Shown: positions 52,554 to 61,917, numbered from the stretch's first letter. The stretch: 64,000 nt of DNA from Nitrososphaerales archaeon (GCA_030041355.1 JASHNZ010000011.1:1-64000); one strand, 5' to 3'. Program-made: numbers and translations. The notes: a model not told the origin generated them from the letters alone.

Positions 52554-53648
52554 TTGCAATTTCGAGTCCTCATAACAGGATGCGGTGGCATAGGGGGAGT
52601 CAATTTTGTCCGGGCGCTCAATTTCGGTGCGGAAAAAAGCAAGTCAAAACTCTTTTTGGTAGGCACTGAATTCGACGATTATTACATTCGATTCCCCAAG
52701 CTCAACGCAGCCATCAAGAGTCCGAGACACTCTGACCCCTCTTTCTTACCTCTGTTAAAAGATCTAATAGCAAAGTACAGACTTGAATTTCTTCACCCGA
52801 ATCCCAGTTCTGAGGCAAGAGTTATCGCGGAACATCTTGCGGAGTTTGGGACAAAGACATTCCTACCTAAATGTGAAAGCATCTCGCCGGACAAGGAAAC
52901 GATCTGGAAAAAAATGAAGGCAAATAACGTTGCTGTTCCAGACACATTCCCTATCGATTCATTCGAAGCAATTCAGGACGCATTTCGGAAAATTGGTTCG
53001 CCGCTTTGGCTCCGAGCAAAACAAGGCGCTGGAGCCAGGCTTGCCCTAAAGGTGAATTCCCCTGAGGAGGCTATGACATGGATCCAGCTCAACCTCAGTC
53101 AAGGAAGATCGAACTCGATTCGAGAGTATTTGCTGCAGGAATTCATGGCCGGGCGTGACATCGCCTTCGACTCGTTATGGTACAAGGGAAAACTTATTGC
53201 GTCAAGTGCAAGAGAGCGACTAGAGTATCCTCTAAAACACATCAGCCTGACAGGATTGACGGGGACTCCAAGCGTCGCAAGGATAATTCACGATACGAAG
53301 ATTACTGGTCTCGGCCTCGCTTCAGTCAAGGCACTGGACTCGAGACCGCATGGCTTTTTCTCTACTGATATCAAAGAGGATGATAAAGGTGCCCCTGTTG
53401 TCACGGAAGTGGACGGCAAGTGGCATACCACCGCGCCTCTTTGGGGTTATGCGGTAGCTAAAGCGAAACGAGATAATACCTTCAATATCGCTTTCACTTA
53501 TCTTCTACTCGGATCTGGCAAAAAATCTGTTTCAGAAGTTGGCGTTTCCAAAGACCTCTATCCCGAAGGTCTTACGTTGATCCGCCAGATGGATAGCGGT
53601 GTGATCCTTCACGACGAAAAAAACGACAAGACTCGGCGGATACTTTGA
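52554..53648 (+). CDS. ATP-grasp enzyme
   Basis: 365 aa from the TTG at 52554 (MQFRVLITGCGGIGGVNFV). GGGAG at 52539-52543 lies about 10 bp before it, and it avoids the long overlap with the deacetylase gene that the earlier open frame would cause. FRKIGSPLWLRAKQGAGARLAL is the ATP-binding region, and EVDGKWHTTAPLWG is near the ATP-grasp metal site. It would ligate a carboxylate to an amine or similar group; the substrate is unknown. The next gene overlaps by 4 bp. Confidence 0.75.
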   Translation: MQFRVLITGCGGIGGVNFVRALNFGAEKSKSKLFLVGTEFDDYYIRFPKLNAAIKSPRHSDPSFLPLLKDLIAKYRLEFLHPNPSSEARVIAEHLAEFGTKTFLPKCESISPDKETIWKKMKANNVAVPDTFPIDSFEAIQDAFRKIGSPLWLRAKQGAGARLALKVNSPEEAMTWIQLNLSQGRSNSIREYLLQEFMAGRDIAFDSLWYKGKLIASSARERLEYPLKHISLTGLTGTPSVARIIHDTKITGLGLASVKALDSRPHGFFSTDIKEDDKGAPVVTEVDGKWHTTAPLWGYAVAKAKRDNTFNIAFTYLLLGSGKKSVSEVGVSKDLYPEGLTLIRQMDSGVILHDEKNDKTRRIL

Positions 53649-54247
53649 GCCAGGCAAAACCTGTCCTCGTTCTGGATTTCGACGGCGTTATTTTGTCCCT
53701 AGACATAGACTGGCCCGGTTTAAGACAGGAAATCTCAGCGGCCCTGGAGATCAAGATAGACACTTTTGCAAGTTTCTTTGAAGAAAATTTCGGAAAAAGT
53801 GATTTTGAAAGGGTAAGCGAACTGGCAAAAAAGGTGGAATTTTCAGCAGCAGAGAAGGCAGCCCCTTACCCAGATGTGCAGCCCGCTTTAGAATTGCTCC
53901 GCACCCGCGAGATTAAAACTTACATCGCGTCAATGCAGTCGATAGACGTTCTCAATTTTTTTCTTCAAAAACAGGGAATTAGTTCTTATTTTGTCCAAGT
54001 TTGGGGAAGGGAGTCAGGCGGGAGCAAGCGATTCCAATTAGAGCAAATTAAAAAAATTGAGCAGCAAGATAGTCATGGTCTAGAGCCCAAATTTGTCTTA
54101 ATAGATGACGCCAAGAGAAACACTGTTTTAGCGAGTGAGCTGGGCTATGCGCCGATTCTATTCAAGAGAGACTCTAACGGCATCAGTCTCGTCAATGTCG
54201 TAAAGTCAGTGATAGAGAAAAGCGATAGTTACGCTCAGGGCCAATAA
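53645..54247 (+). CDS. HAD-superfamily hydrolase
   Basis: 200 aa. VLVLDFDGVIL is motif I with the nucleophile Asp, IKTYIASMQS motif II and FVLIDDAKRN motif IV. It is a small phosphatase of the sugar-phosphate type, possibly acting on the ATP-grasp product or a sugar phosphate. The TTG start overlaps the ATP-grasp stop by 4 bp, so it is translationally coupled. Confidence 0.88.
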   Translation: MSQAKPVLVLDFDGVILSLDIDWPGLRQEISAALEIKIDTFASFFEENFGKSDFERVSELAKKVEFSAAEKAAPYPDVQPALELLRTREIKTYIASMQSIDVLNFFLQKQGISSYFVQVWGRESGGSKRFQLEQIKKIEQQDSHGLEPKFVLIDDAKRNTVLASELGYAPILFKRDSNGISLVNVVKSVIEKSDSYAQGQ

Positions 54248-54294
54248 AACAACATAAAGGGCACTCTGGATTCCTTGCTGCGTGGGCGCAACCA

Positions 54295-55116
54295 ATGAAG
54301 AAGGCCGGTTTTATTTCACTCGCAGTCCTTTGGGCTACTCTTTTTGTCGGAGAATATCTCCTCATGTCGCCAGGTACTGTTCCAATTGGTATCGCGTCTC
54401 CTACACCGGATTTCTGGCTCGAGGTAGATGTAGGGGTGGCTCTGTTTTCAATTTATGTTGTATTTATGGGACCGATTAGGAATCTCTTCAACAAGAAACT
54501 ACCAAAAATCACTAATTTCTTCCAACGAAAGGTGAGGATTCCAACAGCTCTTCGCATCGCAAGCCTTGTTGTCGGTATAGTCGGGATCTTCGTTTTTGGT
54601 TTTTGGATGATCGCTGATGTTTTGGGCGGCCTGAATGGCTACGGATACAGCCTCAGCACCCATCCGTATCTGACGACGATCTACAATACATTCGGCTTAA
54701 ATTACATTAGCAGCTTCATGAAGAATGATATTCACCAATCCTCTGTGGGAGCTGAATCGACATTATTCTTTTCTCTTGCTCTCATTTTTTTAATTGTCTT
54801 CCAACTGAATAGAGGAATCGGTACAGCCCTAAAAGATACAATCACACTTTTCGCGGCTCCCTGTCTTATCGCATTTGAACTTGCCCTTTGGTATTTTGCC
54901 ACGCCGGATATGACTTGGCACGTGGCTACTTTCTTATCCGTAGGAGGAGTTTACGACTACGGATATAGAGCACTTTCAGGTGGTCAGTATCTCGTCAGTA
55001 ACTGGTTTGTTCTGCTCGTCGCAATTATCCTTGCAGCTACGAGACTTCCCGGTCTTGGATGGCCGTCAAAGATCCTTTGGAATCGCCAAGGTAAACATGT
55101 TAGTTCCCCATTCTGA
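54295..55116 (+). CDS. multi-pass membrane protein, unknown function
   Basis: 273 aa with about six hydrophobic helices, including EYLLMSPGTVPIGIASPTP and LVVGIVGIFVFGFWMI. A conserved-looking loop YGYSLSTHPYLTTIYNTFGLNY follows helix 3. I do not recognise the family. ATG start at 54295. It is convergent with the second cytochrome b gene, 41 bp apart. Confidence 0.6.
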   Translation: MKKAGFISLAVLWATLFVGEYLLMSPGTVPIGIASPTPDFWLEVDVGVALFSIYVVFMGPIRNLFNKKLPKITNFFQRKVRIPTALRIASLVVGIVGIFVFGFWMIADVLGGLNGYGYSLSTHPYLTTIYNTFGLNYISSFMKNDIHQSSVGAESTLFFSLALIFLIVFQLNRGIGTALKDTITLFAAPCLIAFELALWYFATPDMTWHVATFLSVGGVYDYGYRALSGGQYLVSNWFVLLVAIILAATRLPGLGWPSKILWNRQGKHVSSPF

Positions 55117-55157
55117 GCGTTCTTGTGCCGCTAGTCTTTGACTTCTAGGTGGTGTGA

Positions 55158-56537
55158 TCACAGAGGTCTAGAATATCTGTAGAGGTGGAACATTACCGCA
55201 AAGAGCATCGCGACGGCTCCAAGATCAAACATTACGAGGTTCGGAAAGTGCTCATTTGCTGCAAGTATGGCATTCGCGTTCAAGAATACTTGGAAGCCGA
55301 GCATTATTGCGAGAAGGGCAAAAATCCACTTTGAACTTAGGAAGTTCACATTTTGAGGTCGCCTTCCTCTTGCGGCCTTGCCCGCTACTCCTTTGGTAGC
55401 CAGTCTTCTGAGGTAGGCATAGGTTCCTACGTAGCATAAGGCGGCGACCAAAATCATAGCTCCAAAAATTTCAACCGGGTTGATGAAAAGGGCCTCTGTG
55501 GCGCTCGGAGCCGTTTCATTGATGTAGAAGCCCCAGTAACTCGTGAGCAAAATCTGGCCGATGCTAGCTATTCCTAGCGCAGTGAAGAAAGGTCGATCCT
55601 TCCAGGAGAACTTTTTGCTCTTATCTACGAACGGGATGACCAAAAACATGAGTATGAAAAGAGTCGGGATTAATATTCCCGCGATAAACTTCGGCATGAA
55701 GGTCCTCAGAAACGCATAGAGGCTCGTGAGATACCATTCGGGTAGAGTGAAACCAACATTGACTGAAGGAGTATATTGCACGCCCAGCGAGATCGGGTAG
55801 AGACCCCCGACAAGCAAGATCGCCCCAAAAACTGCCGTGATTATTGGAATGTCAAAAGTTAGAATTCGGGGAAAGTGAAGGAGAGCCAAAACGATCATGA
55901 TGACTGGAATAATGAAAATGTGGAGATCATAAAATCTCAAAATAAAATCCGGAAAGCCCGACCCGAAGATAGTGTGAACGAGCTGAGGCCCGATTAATGG
56001 AGATGAATAAGTTAGAGAGACACCAATGCTTACCGCCAAGACTGATCTTGTATTGAGGATAATGTCATAACCAGTAAAGGCCTCCAGAACCGTGACGGTT
56101 CCAAATATTATCCCCGTGACCCAGATAATTTCATTTCTTATCTTGAATCTTCCTGAGAAATAATTGTAGTACATGTGGGCGAGGGCAAGAAAGACCATGG
56201 CGTTGGAAGCGTGGTAATGGATGTTTCTGATTATTTCGCCGTAAGGAATGGTGTTGTTAATCGTTTGAACACTGGTCCATGCACCAGTGAGAGAAGGAGT
56301 ATAGAACAGCATCAGCAGCGCTCCCGTCACTCCCAGGATTAGGAAACATATGAAAGTCAGAAAGCCAAGAAAAGGAAGCGGACTGACAAATCTCTTGGGA
56401 ACGGTGAACTTGTAAGCCAGCCAACCAGTCCGATCCAACCTGTCGATGATCCAGTCGTATAACTTCCTTAGTAGATAACGGAGAGTGATTCGTTCTTTCT
56501 CAGGAGGAGCTGTGGAGGCTTGTGCTTGAGTTGCCAT
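55158..56537 (-). CDS. cytochrome b of the second Rieske complex
   Basis: 459 aa. Heme ligands are complete: His107 and His121 in helix B, His206 and His221 in helix D (14 and 15 apart, the b6-type spacing). The quinol motif is PEWY (LPEWYLTSLY). The C-terminal part adds more helices, as in fused archaeal b6-IV proteins. It oxidises a quinol and passes electrons to the Rieske protein encoded 28 bp upstream. ATG start at 56537. Confidence 0.93.
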   Translation of the reverse strand: MATQAQASTAPPEKERITLRYLLRKLYDWIIDRLDRTGWLAYKFTVPKRFVSPLPFLGFLTFICFLILGVTGALLMLFYTPSLTGAWTSVQTINNTIPYGEIIRNIHYHASNAMVFLALAHMYYNYFSGRFKIRNEIIWVTGIIFGTVTVLEAFTGYDIILNTRSVLAVSIGVSLTYSSPLIGPQLVHTIFGSGFPDFILRFYDLHIFIIPVIMIVLALLHFPRILTFDIPIITAVFGAILLVGGLYPISLGVQYTPSVNVGFTLPEWYLTSLYAFLRTFMPKFIAGILIPTLFILMFLVIPFVDKSKKFSWKDRPFFTALGIASIGQILLTSYWGFYINETAPSATEALFINPVEIFGAMILVAALCYVGTYAYLRRLATKGVAGKAARGRRPQNVNFLSSKWIFALLAIMLGFQVFLNANAILAANEHFPNLVMFDLGAVAMLFAVMFHLYRYSRPL

Positions 56538-56565
56538 TCTGTCTGACTCTTCTATGCTCTAACAT

Positions 56566-57585
56566 CTAGCATTGCTGACAGTAACCCACGTCACCCACGC
56601 GCCCGTAGGCATGGAACGAGCCGTCGCTCGCGATCCTTATTTTAATGATTGGTAGCTGGTTGTTCGGAAACGGTTGCAACGAAGCCGGGCCTGCGACGGC
56701 CTGCCCTGGAACCTGATTTTGTGCAGCAGGGTATTTTGGATAAACACTGCTTCCTCCAGTCCCCGGCACATAAGTGCTGCCATGGCAGGGGCAGGGTCCT
56801 AAAACCGGCCCGCCGACCTGTGTGTCGCTCATGTCTATGCCAGTTCCCCAAAGGCACCACAGATGCACACAGACTCTGCTAAACGCAATGTAGACGTTTC
56901 CGCTCGAGTCCGTTGCCGTATACTGATCATAACTAGAGGGTAATGTGAGATCCGACGGCAATTTAATCAGGACACACTGAACAAATGTATCGGAATCGAT
57001 GTTTGCATTGCCAGTGTATGGATAAGCGAAGGTAATCCCCGCGCCAACCGCGCTAGGTGTAATTGGGGTTAAGGGACTGACATCTGGATCAATCACCAAC
57101 TGTTGATCTGTCAATTTCTGGACTCCCACGGACCCCTGCAAGTACGGGAAAAGGGGGATATAGGAAGCCACGAATGCCAACCCGCCCAAAATTGCGAGGC
57201 CTCTTATGAAATTGCGGCGCGAAACTTCAACTTTCGATTCCTCCGGCTTTGCAGCTGGCAGTTTGGGGGGCAAAGGTCCAGAAGGCGCAACTGGTGCAGC
57301 TACGCCCGGCTTGACAGGTGCAGTTCCAACTGTCGGTCGTGGCGCTCCGACCGGAGTGCCGACCGCAGTACCGATGGGTTTTGCAATTGGCGTCGACGTA
57401 GGTCTAGGAGCAACGGGAGTTCCGACTGGCGTGGATGTGGGCCGTGGCGTTCCAACCATTGGAGCTGCCTTTGGTTTCGACTTCGGTTCTTGAGAAGTTG
57501 AATCAGTACTTGTTGTGGAAGCTTTCGCCTGCTCTTCTTGGGAGAGCTGATCTTTTTTCTGCTCGCTCTCAGAATTTTCCGACAA
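56566..57585 (-). CDS. Rieske iron-sulfur protein with a long Pro/Thr-rich N-terminus
   Basis: 339 aa. Residues 1-120 are a repetitive Pro/Thr/Ala/Gly tail (VGTPVGAPRPT and the like), followed by a Tat-like SRRNFIRG (Arg123-Arg124) and a membrane anchor. The Rieske domain has box I CVHLWC and box II CPCHGS with both Cys and His pairs. The tail before the anchor would stay in the cytoplasm, which is unusual. The cytochrome b gene follows 28 bp downstream, and the upstream neighbour is a divergent cupredoxin gene. Confidence 0.92.
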   Translation of the reverse strand: MSENSESEQKKDQLSQEEQAKASTTSTDSTSQEPKSKPKAAPMVGTPRPTSTPVGTPVAPRPTSTPIAKPIGTAVGTPVGAPRPTVGTAPVKPGVAAPVAPSGPLPPKLPAAKPEESKVEVSRRNFIRGLAILGGLAFVASYIPLFPYLQGSVGVQKLTDQQLVIDPDVSPLTPITPSAVGAGITFAYPYTGNANIDSDTFVQCVLIKLPSDLTLPSSYDQYTATDSSGNVYIAFSRVCVHLWCLWGTGIDMSDTQVGGPVLGPCPCHGSTYVPGTGGSSVYPKYPAAQNQVPGQAVAGPASLQPFPNNQLPIIKIRIASDGSFHAYGRVGDVGYCQQC

Positions 57586-57671
57586 GGTGGCAGGAGCCTA
57601 CTAGGAAAAATCAACATCGAATATTTGTATTTAAGGCTTGAGAAAGAATCTCTAGCTCGACAGATCAGAAA

Positions 57672-57681
57672 ATACTTAAAT
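57672..57681 (+). promoter_or_regulatory. TATA box for the cupredoxin gene
   Basis: ATACTTAAAT is centred about 41 bp before the TTG at 57718; GGAG at 57706-57709 lies 8 bp before that TTG. This decides the start against an upstream open frame from 57538 that overlaps the Rieske gene on the other strand. Confidence 0.55.
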
Positions 57682-57717
57682 CGAGAATTCAGTTTGGCTT
57701 CTGTCGGAGTGTGTTTT

Positions 57718-58473
57718 TTGAGCTCTCCGACTGCGCCACCACCCAAACCGGTTCGAGCGCTTGGACCTGCCATTGTCGTTGTTCTAATTATCATTGCTGC
57801 AGGTCTTGGATACTATCAGATTATTGTCTATCCTCCTAATCATACGAGCACTACGACAGCGTACATTCCATATGATCCTAAGAATGTAACTGTGACAATT
57901 GTGCCAGGGGCCCTCAATCCTTGCGGAACTGCGCTTAGCCCGCCTCAAGCACAATCAGAGTGCAATGGCAAGACTTTTGTCCCTGATACGATCACAGTTG
58001 TTGTCGGCTACAATGCAACGGTATTTTGGAGGAATAACGACACTACTGTGCATACCGTAACTGCGAATCTCAACGACAGTACTCTTGATCCTCGTTTTAC
58101 GATCTTTGGTCCAACTGCCCAGCCATGGAACAACATCCCACAAGGACAGTCAGTGAACTTTACTTTCATCAAACCTGGGACTTATACCTACTATTGTTCG
58201 TATCATGCTTGGATGCAAGGCTCAGTCATCGTCGAGGCCGGTTCTAACAGCACCAGTTCTTCTACCGTTTCTTCATCAGCCACTTCGAGCTCAAGCGCCA
58301 TCCTGAGCCCCTACGCTTTGTCTTGGTTCACGATTGCAGAAAATCAGACGGCATTCCTCTGGATGGCTTTGGCTTTCCTTGCGTCCACACTCGTGATTTC
58401 GAACAAGAACCTAAGGAAGACGCTGTCTTCCGTTATTCCGGGATGTACTGCCTTCGGTGCAAGAATAGTTTAA
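57718..58473 (+). CDS. membrane-anchored cupredoxin (blue copper protein)
   Basis: 251 aa from the TTG at 57718. An N-terminal membrane helix (about residues 17-36) anchors the protein. The copper site is His112 (DTTVHTVTANL) and Cys160-x2-His163-x2-Met166 (YYCSYHAWMQG), the type 1 ligand set. A Ser-rich linker and a second C-terminal helix follow. It is a likely electron acceptor for the divergent Rieske/cytochrome b pair, which shares its intergenic region. Confidence 0.88.
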   Translation: MSSPTAPPPKPVRALGPAIVVVLIIIAAGLGYYQIIVYPPNHTSTTTAYIPYDPKNVTVTIVPGALNPCGTALSPPQAQSECNGKTFVPDTITVVVGYNATVFWRNNDTTVHTVTANLNDSTLDPRFTIFGPTAQPWNNIPQGQSVNFTFIKPGTYTYYCSYHAWMQGSVIVEAGSNSTSSSTVSSSATSSSSAILSPYALSWFTIAENQTAFLWMALAFLASTLVISNKNLRKTLSSVIPGCTAFGARIV

Positions 58474-58545
58474 CTGCCTCGATATTAAGTCATAGAATGT
58501 CTATCACAAACCCGATTGAAATTATTCAGCGGGCGCAGTTGCATA

Positions 58546-59994
58546 ATGAAGCGATCCACATTCCTCGTAGTTATCGTGATCGCGGTAATCATTTTCGCCT
58601 CTCTGTCTGTGTATTTGTACGTTCACCATTCTGAAGGAGATCCTTGCTCTACATCTGCTCCAAGTCCTTACATCACCGAGTATTGTGCCATCAACAGTCT
58701 GTCTTCTCCAAATGCAATTGCGGTGGATTCACAAGGCAACGCTTGGTTCATTATTCAGAAAGAGGGCGACCTAGGCGTCGTTTATTCATCCAGCTCAATA
58801 GTTCACACTTTTCATGTTCCGGCGGGAAAACTGGGTGTCGAAAGCTGGGGCGTAGCGATTGACAACTCAAGAAATCTAGTCTGGTTCACGGATTATGCAG
58901 ATAATGGAATCTGGAGCTTTAACATAACGACGCAGCAATTCACTTACTACAATGTCACTTATTCTGCGTCTGCCTATCCCTATCAACTGGTCGTCGATTC
59001 AAAGGGGAATGTTTGGTTCACTGAATCATTCGCGAACGCGATAGGAGAACTAAAAACCAATGGAGAACAAATAAGCTATCCGCTCCCATCCCAGCTGACA
59101 AGTGTTTCATTGTCGGGACCTTTTGGACTGACCGAAGATAACGGCATTCTATGGTTCACAGATCCAATTGCGAGTTCGATCGGGTCATTATCAGTTAGTG
59201 CGACTAACAACAGCTACACATTTCACATATACAATATGACCGATATGGTAAGCAGTCCAGTAGGAATAGCTGTAGATGCCCAAGGCAACATCTGGATGAC
59301 GGAACACGGCCCCAGTCTAGTCGCAGAGTATAATCCCCTAACAGGTTACTTCAGGGCGATTACGTCTCAAGTTCCAGTTTATTTCGGTACTTCGCTCCCC
59401 TACTTCGTGTACGTTGATTCAAGTGGGAACGTATGGTTCAACGAACACACTGGCAACGCAATCGGCAGGTTTTCCCCTTCAAACAATTCACTAGTAGAGT
59501 ATTTGATACCGACAAAGGTAGTCGCGGATGGGAATATATCTGGAGCCTTGACAATGGCCCTGTCACCCGCCGGGACACCATGGTTCACTGAATTATTCGC
59601 AGGAAAAATAGGAAGGGTGAATTTGCAACAGCCCATAAACTTGGGGGTTTCAATTCAGAATTCGACGAATGAATCCGGCTTTTCCCTAACGCCCGGAGAG
59701 AATCTTTCGCTGGAGCTAAGAATATCTTCCCCAGCCAATTTAACAGTTCAGCTCGCGCCGTATTTATCTACGTATAACTCTTCGGCTCCATTTCTTTTCC
59801 CAAGCCCCCAAGATCTAAACAAGACAGAACCTTCTTTCCTCTACAGTTTTACTAACTCGCAGGCGAGTGGAGATTTCACTTCTCGACTTACAATTCGAGA
59901 TCGGAATCTTGCCAATGGAACATACTACCTCACTCTCAGCGAAATCTCCAGCGACATCAGAGTATCGAGAGTTATTCAGATTGATGTGAGTTAG
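58546..59994 (+). CDS. secreted Vgb-like (virginiamycin B lyase-type) beta-propeller
   Basis: 482 aa from the ATG at 58546, with a signal/anchor helix at about residues 5-25. Repeated GNxWFTE/GNVWFTE blades with AVDSQGNAWF, AIDNSRNLVWFTDYAD and VWFTESFANAIGEL match the Vgb/NHL-type propeller, and the C-terminal 120 residues form a beta-rich domain. It may be a surface lyase or binding protein; catalytic residues cannot be confirmed. A TATA-like element GATATTAAGT at 58481-58490 supports the ATG. Confidence 0.75.
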   Translation: MKRSTFLVVIVIAVIIFASLSVYLYVHHSEGDPCSTSAPSPYITEYCAINSLSSPNAIAVDSQGNAWFIIQKEGDLGVVYSSSSIVHTFHVPAGKLGVESWGVAIDNSRNLVWFTDYADNGIWSFNITTQQFTYYNVTYSASAYPYQLVVDSKGNVWFTESFANAIGELKTNGEQISYPLPSQLTSVSLSGPFGLTEDNGILWFTDPIASSIGSLSVSATNNSYTFHIYNMTDMVSSPVGIAVDAQGNIWMTEHGPSLVAEYNPLTGYFRAITSQVPVYFGTSLPYFVYVDSSGNVWFNEHTGNAIGRFSPSNNSLVEYLIPTKVVADGNISGALTMALSPAGTPWFTELFAGKIGRVNLQQPINLGVSIQNSTNESGFSLTPGENLSLELRISSPANLTVQLAPYLSTYNSSAPFLFPSPQDLNKTEPSFLYSFTNSQASGDFTSRLTIRDRNLANGTYYLTLSEISSDIRVSRVIQIDVS

Positions 59995-60599
59995 GGCAGA
60001 TACTCAGTATGGTTCTCGACGGTTTTCGAGAATAATGAAACTGCTTTTGCAAGCATCCTTGCAACTCTAATGGGCTCCGGGATCGCGCCTTGAAGAGTGA
60101 ATTTGTCAACGATCTTGTTTGCCTCGGCGTTGGTAATCCCAGCAGCCCTTACAAAAACCGGATAACCAGTCTTTAGTTTCAATTGTTTGGGAGTTCCTAG
60201 TTTCTCAAGCAGACGAATCTTCGCTCTCCCCTTTACCGGATCAAACTTCGTGCTAATATTTCTAGCAAGATCCGACTTGGCTTTCTTGAACGTCAAAGCA
60301 ACCACGGGCTTACGGGTCTTTTCTGATAGCAAATCAACATCCACTATATTGTACAGACTCAGCACGCTTCCTGAAAGGAGAATTAGGTTAATGTCGTTTC
60401 TCTTCAGCTTGCCAAACAAAGTAAGAATCGATTCTGTTGCATCTGATCCTGAAACTTCAAGCTGCCCTATTCCAAAGCCGTCCACTACAAGATCACTTCG
60501 CATCACGACCCCCACGAGAGTTGAGAATCTGTCATTGATAGCAAAACTCTCGGCGATCCCAAGGGCTCTAATAGCCTTCTTTTCGAAGTGAACGGGCAA
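59991..60599 (-). CDS. DUF99 family protein (endonuclease dU-like)
   Basis: 202 aa. IRALGIAESFAINDRFSTLVGVVMRSD, VVDGFGIGQLEVSGSDAT and ILLSGSVLSLYNIVDVD are DUF99 landmarks; the archaeal family is related to endonuclease V and has been linked to nicking of deaminated DNA. TTG start at 60599. It overlaps the end of the Vgb gene on the other strand by 4 bp. Confidence 0.85.
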   Translation of the reverse strand: MPVHFEKKAIRALGIAESFAINDRFSTLVGVVMRSDLVVDGFGIGQLEVSGSDATESILTLFGKLKRNDINLILLSGSVLSLYNIVDVDLLSEKTRKPVVALTFKKAKSDLARNISTKFDPVKGRAKIRLLEKLGTPKQLKLKTGYPVFVRAAGITNAEANKIVDKFTLQGAIPEPIRVARMLAKAVSLFSKTVENHTEYLP

Positions 60600-60835
60600 A
60601 GCGATTCTCTATCCCACCTTAGAGCAATTTGAGAAATGAACTTTGTTGGCCCAAATATTTTTCCGCAAACAGCTATAACTTTCTCGAGTCTCGGTGAGAG
60701 AAGAACTCTTGCTCAAAGCGGCTTTTCGACAAGTATATCCAATTCAAGCTCGTGTCACTTTCGCAACTGTGGTCCTCCTTTTGCAAATGAAATATTCAAT
60801 CTAACTACTGAACCAGCAATTGTTACAAATAGCCG

Positions 60836-61159
60836 GTGGAGAAGTTCCTCAGTTTAGCTTTCCTTCGAAGTGTTGCAAATTTGACAATCAGACTCAATCT
60901 TGGCGAAGTCGTAAATCCATACATGACAGGCCGGATGTATGTCCGGTTCCTAAAATCGAGCAAAGCCATTCTGATTCCAAAGGATTTCAAAGGAGAGACT
61001 GTTCTCATCCTTGATTCTCCGGATTCCATAAGCCTCTCAAAGCAGGTCAAAAAAATAAAAATCGACCTAAAGTACGAAGTGCTTGCTCAATCCTTTGAGG
61101 AAATTCTCAGGCAAACAGACAAGGCAATCAAAGACAAGAAGGCCTTCGTGATAGAGTAA
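60836..61159 (+). CDS. hypothetical protein
   Basis: 107 aa from the GTG at 60836. LAFLRSVANLTIRLNLGEVV and MYVRFLKSSKAILIPKDFKGETVLIL then a charged helix EVLAQSFEEILRQTDKAIK suggest a small alpha/beta protein. No motif is recognised. It is convergent with the gene at 61166, 6 bp apart. Confidence 0.45.
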   Translation: MEKFLSLAFLRSVANLTIRLNLGEVVNPYMTGRMYVRFLKSSKAILIPKDFKGETVLILDSPDSISLSKQVKKIKIDLKYEVLAQSFEEILRQTDKAIKDKKAFVIE

Positions 61160-61165
61160 TGATAC

Positions 61166-61699
61166 TCAAAATTTGATCTGGTCTCCCTGTATGGTTTGGA
61201 GGAGCCACTTTGCGAAAGTAACAGCCCAGCTTGCCTGCTGCAAATCAATAGCTTGATTCTGGGCTGCTTTGAGCCTCAGATTGCTTAGTTGATAGGCAGG
61301 ATCAGCGATCTGAGGAGCAGATTTTGCTCTCGTTTGTACAAGGTATGCTAGGTCGCTTAGGCCCAATCCTGGGGCGACTGGTCCAGATTGCTTATCAATT
61401 AATCCGGTCAAGCACAGGCTGACAGCTTCTGCGCTACTTTCAACTGCTTCGTTGAGATTGTTATTTTTCAGAGCCACTTCCGCTCTTACTAGCAACGGAT
61501 TAGGATCAAGCGCGTGCTGAGTAGCTTCGGGCGAAGCTTCTAACTTCGAAACCGTCAAACCTTCGGGTGGCGGCGATTTGTTGAGGACGTATACATACAG
61601 AAGCGTGATCACAACTACGAGAATAGCTGACGCCACGAACCATTCTACGAGCGCAATAGGATCGTTTGGAAATTGAAAGAAGCTTATAGGAAGAAACAA
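61166..61699 (-). CDS. membrane-anchored helical protein, unknown function
   Basis: 177 aa: one N-terminal membrane helix (about residues 17-41), a linker, then helices from about 65 with LLVRAEVALKNNNLNEAVESSAEAVSLC, which resembles a TPR/HEPN-like helical hairpin. TTG start at 61699. A 54-codon membrane gene lies 11 bp upstream on the same strand, so the two likely form one operon. Confidence 0.6.
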   Translation of the reverse strand: MFLPISFFQFPNDPIALVEWFVASAILVVVITLLYVYVLNKSPPPEGLTVSKLEASPEATQHALDPNPLLVRAEVALKNNNLNEAVESSAEAVSLCLTGLIDKQSGPVAPGLGLSDLAYLVQTRAKSAPQIADPAYQLSNLRLKAAQNQAIDLQQASWAVTFAKWLLQTIQGDQIKF

Positions 61700-61710
61700 T
61701 GCAGTTAATT

Positions 61711-61875
61711 CTATCCTTGCAATGCCGATGTCTCTTGCTTGTTATCGTCTGGCTGCTGACTTGACCTTTCCGTATCTTCGTTGGGCAGTTCATGAAAAGC
61801 AACGTAAGCAGTTACGAAAGAGATGATGAGAATTCCTAAAAGGATGGCTAGCTCACCGGCGAGTGACAGTGCCAT
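61711..61875 (-). CDS. small single-helix membrane protein (54 aa)
   Basis: 54 aa: MALSLAGELAILLGILIISF opens one long membrane helix, then FHELPNEDTERSSQQPDDN forms a polar tail. It is too short for usual gene calls, but it has a clean ATG, a TATA box at 61908-61917 about 33-42 bp upstream, and the next gene 11 bp downstream. Confidence 0.55.
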   Translation of the reverse strand: MALSLAGELAILLGILIISFVTAYVAFHELPNEDTERSSQQPDDNKQETSALQG

Positions 61876-61907
61876 TTTGAAACTTCGCTAGAAATACGCC
61901 AATTAGT

Positions 61908-61917
61908 CTTAAAAAAG
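61908..61917 (-). promoter_or_regulatory. TATA box for the 54-aa membrane gene operon
   Basis: Minus-strand CTTTTTTAAG, 33-42 bp before the ATG at 61875. Confidence 0.45.

Noticed and set aside
60636-60857. Open frame of 73 codons upstream of the hypothetical gene at 60836
   Set aside because: It covers the promoter region of the divergent DUF99 gene and has Ser/Thr/Asn-rich random composition.
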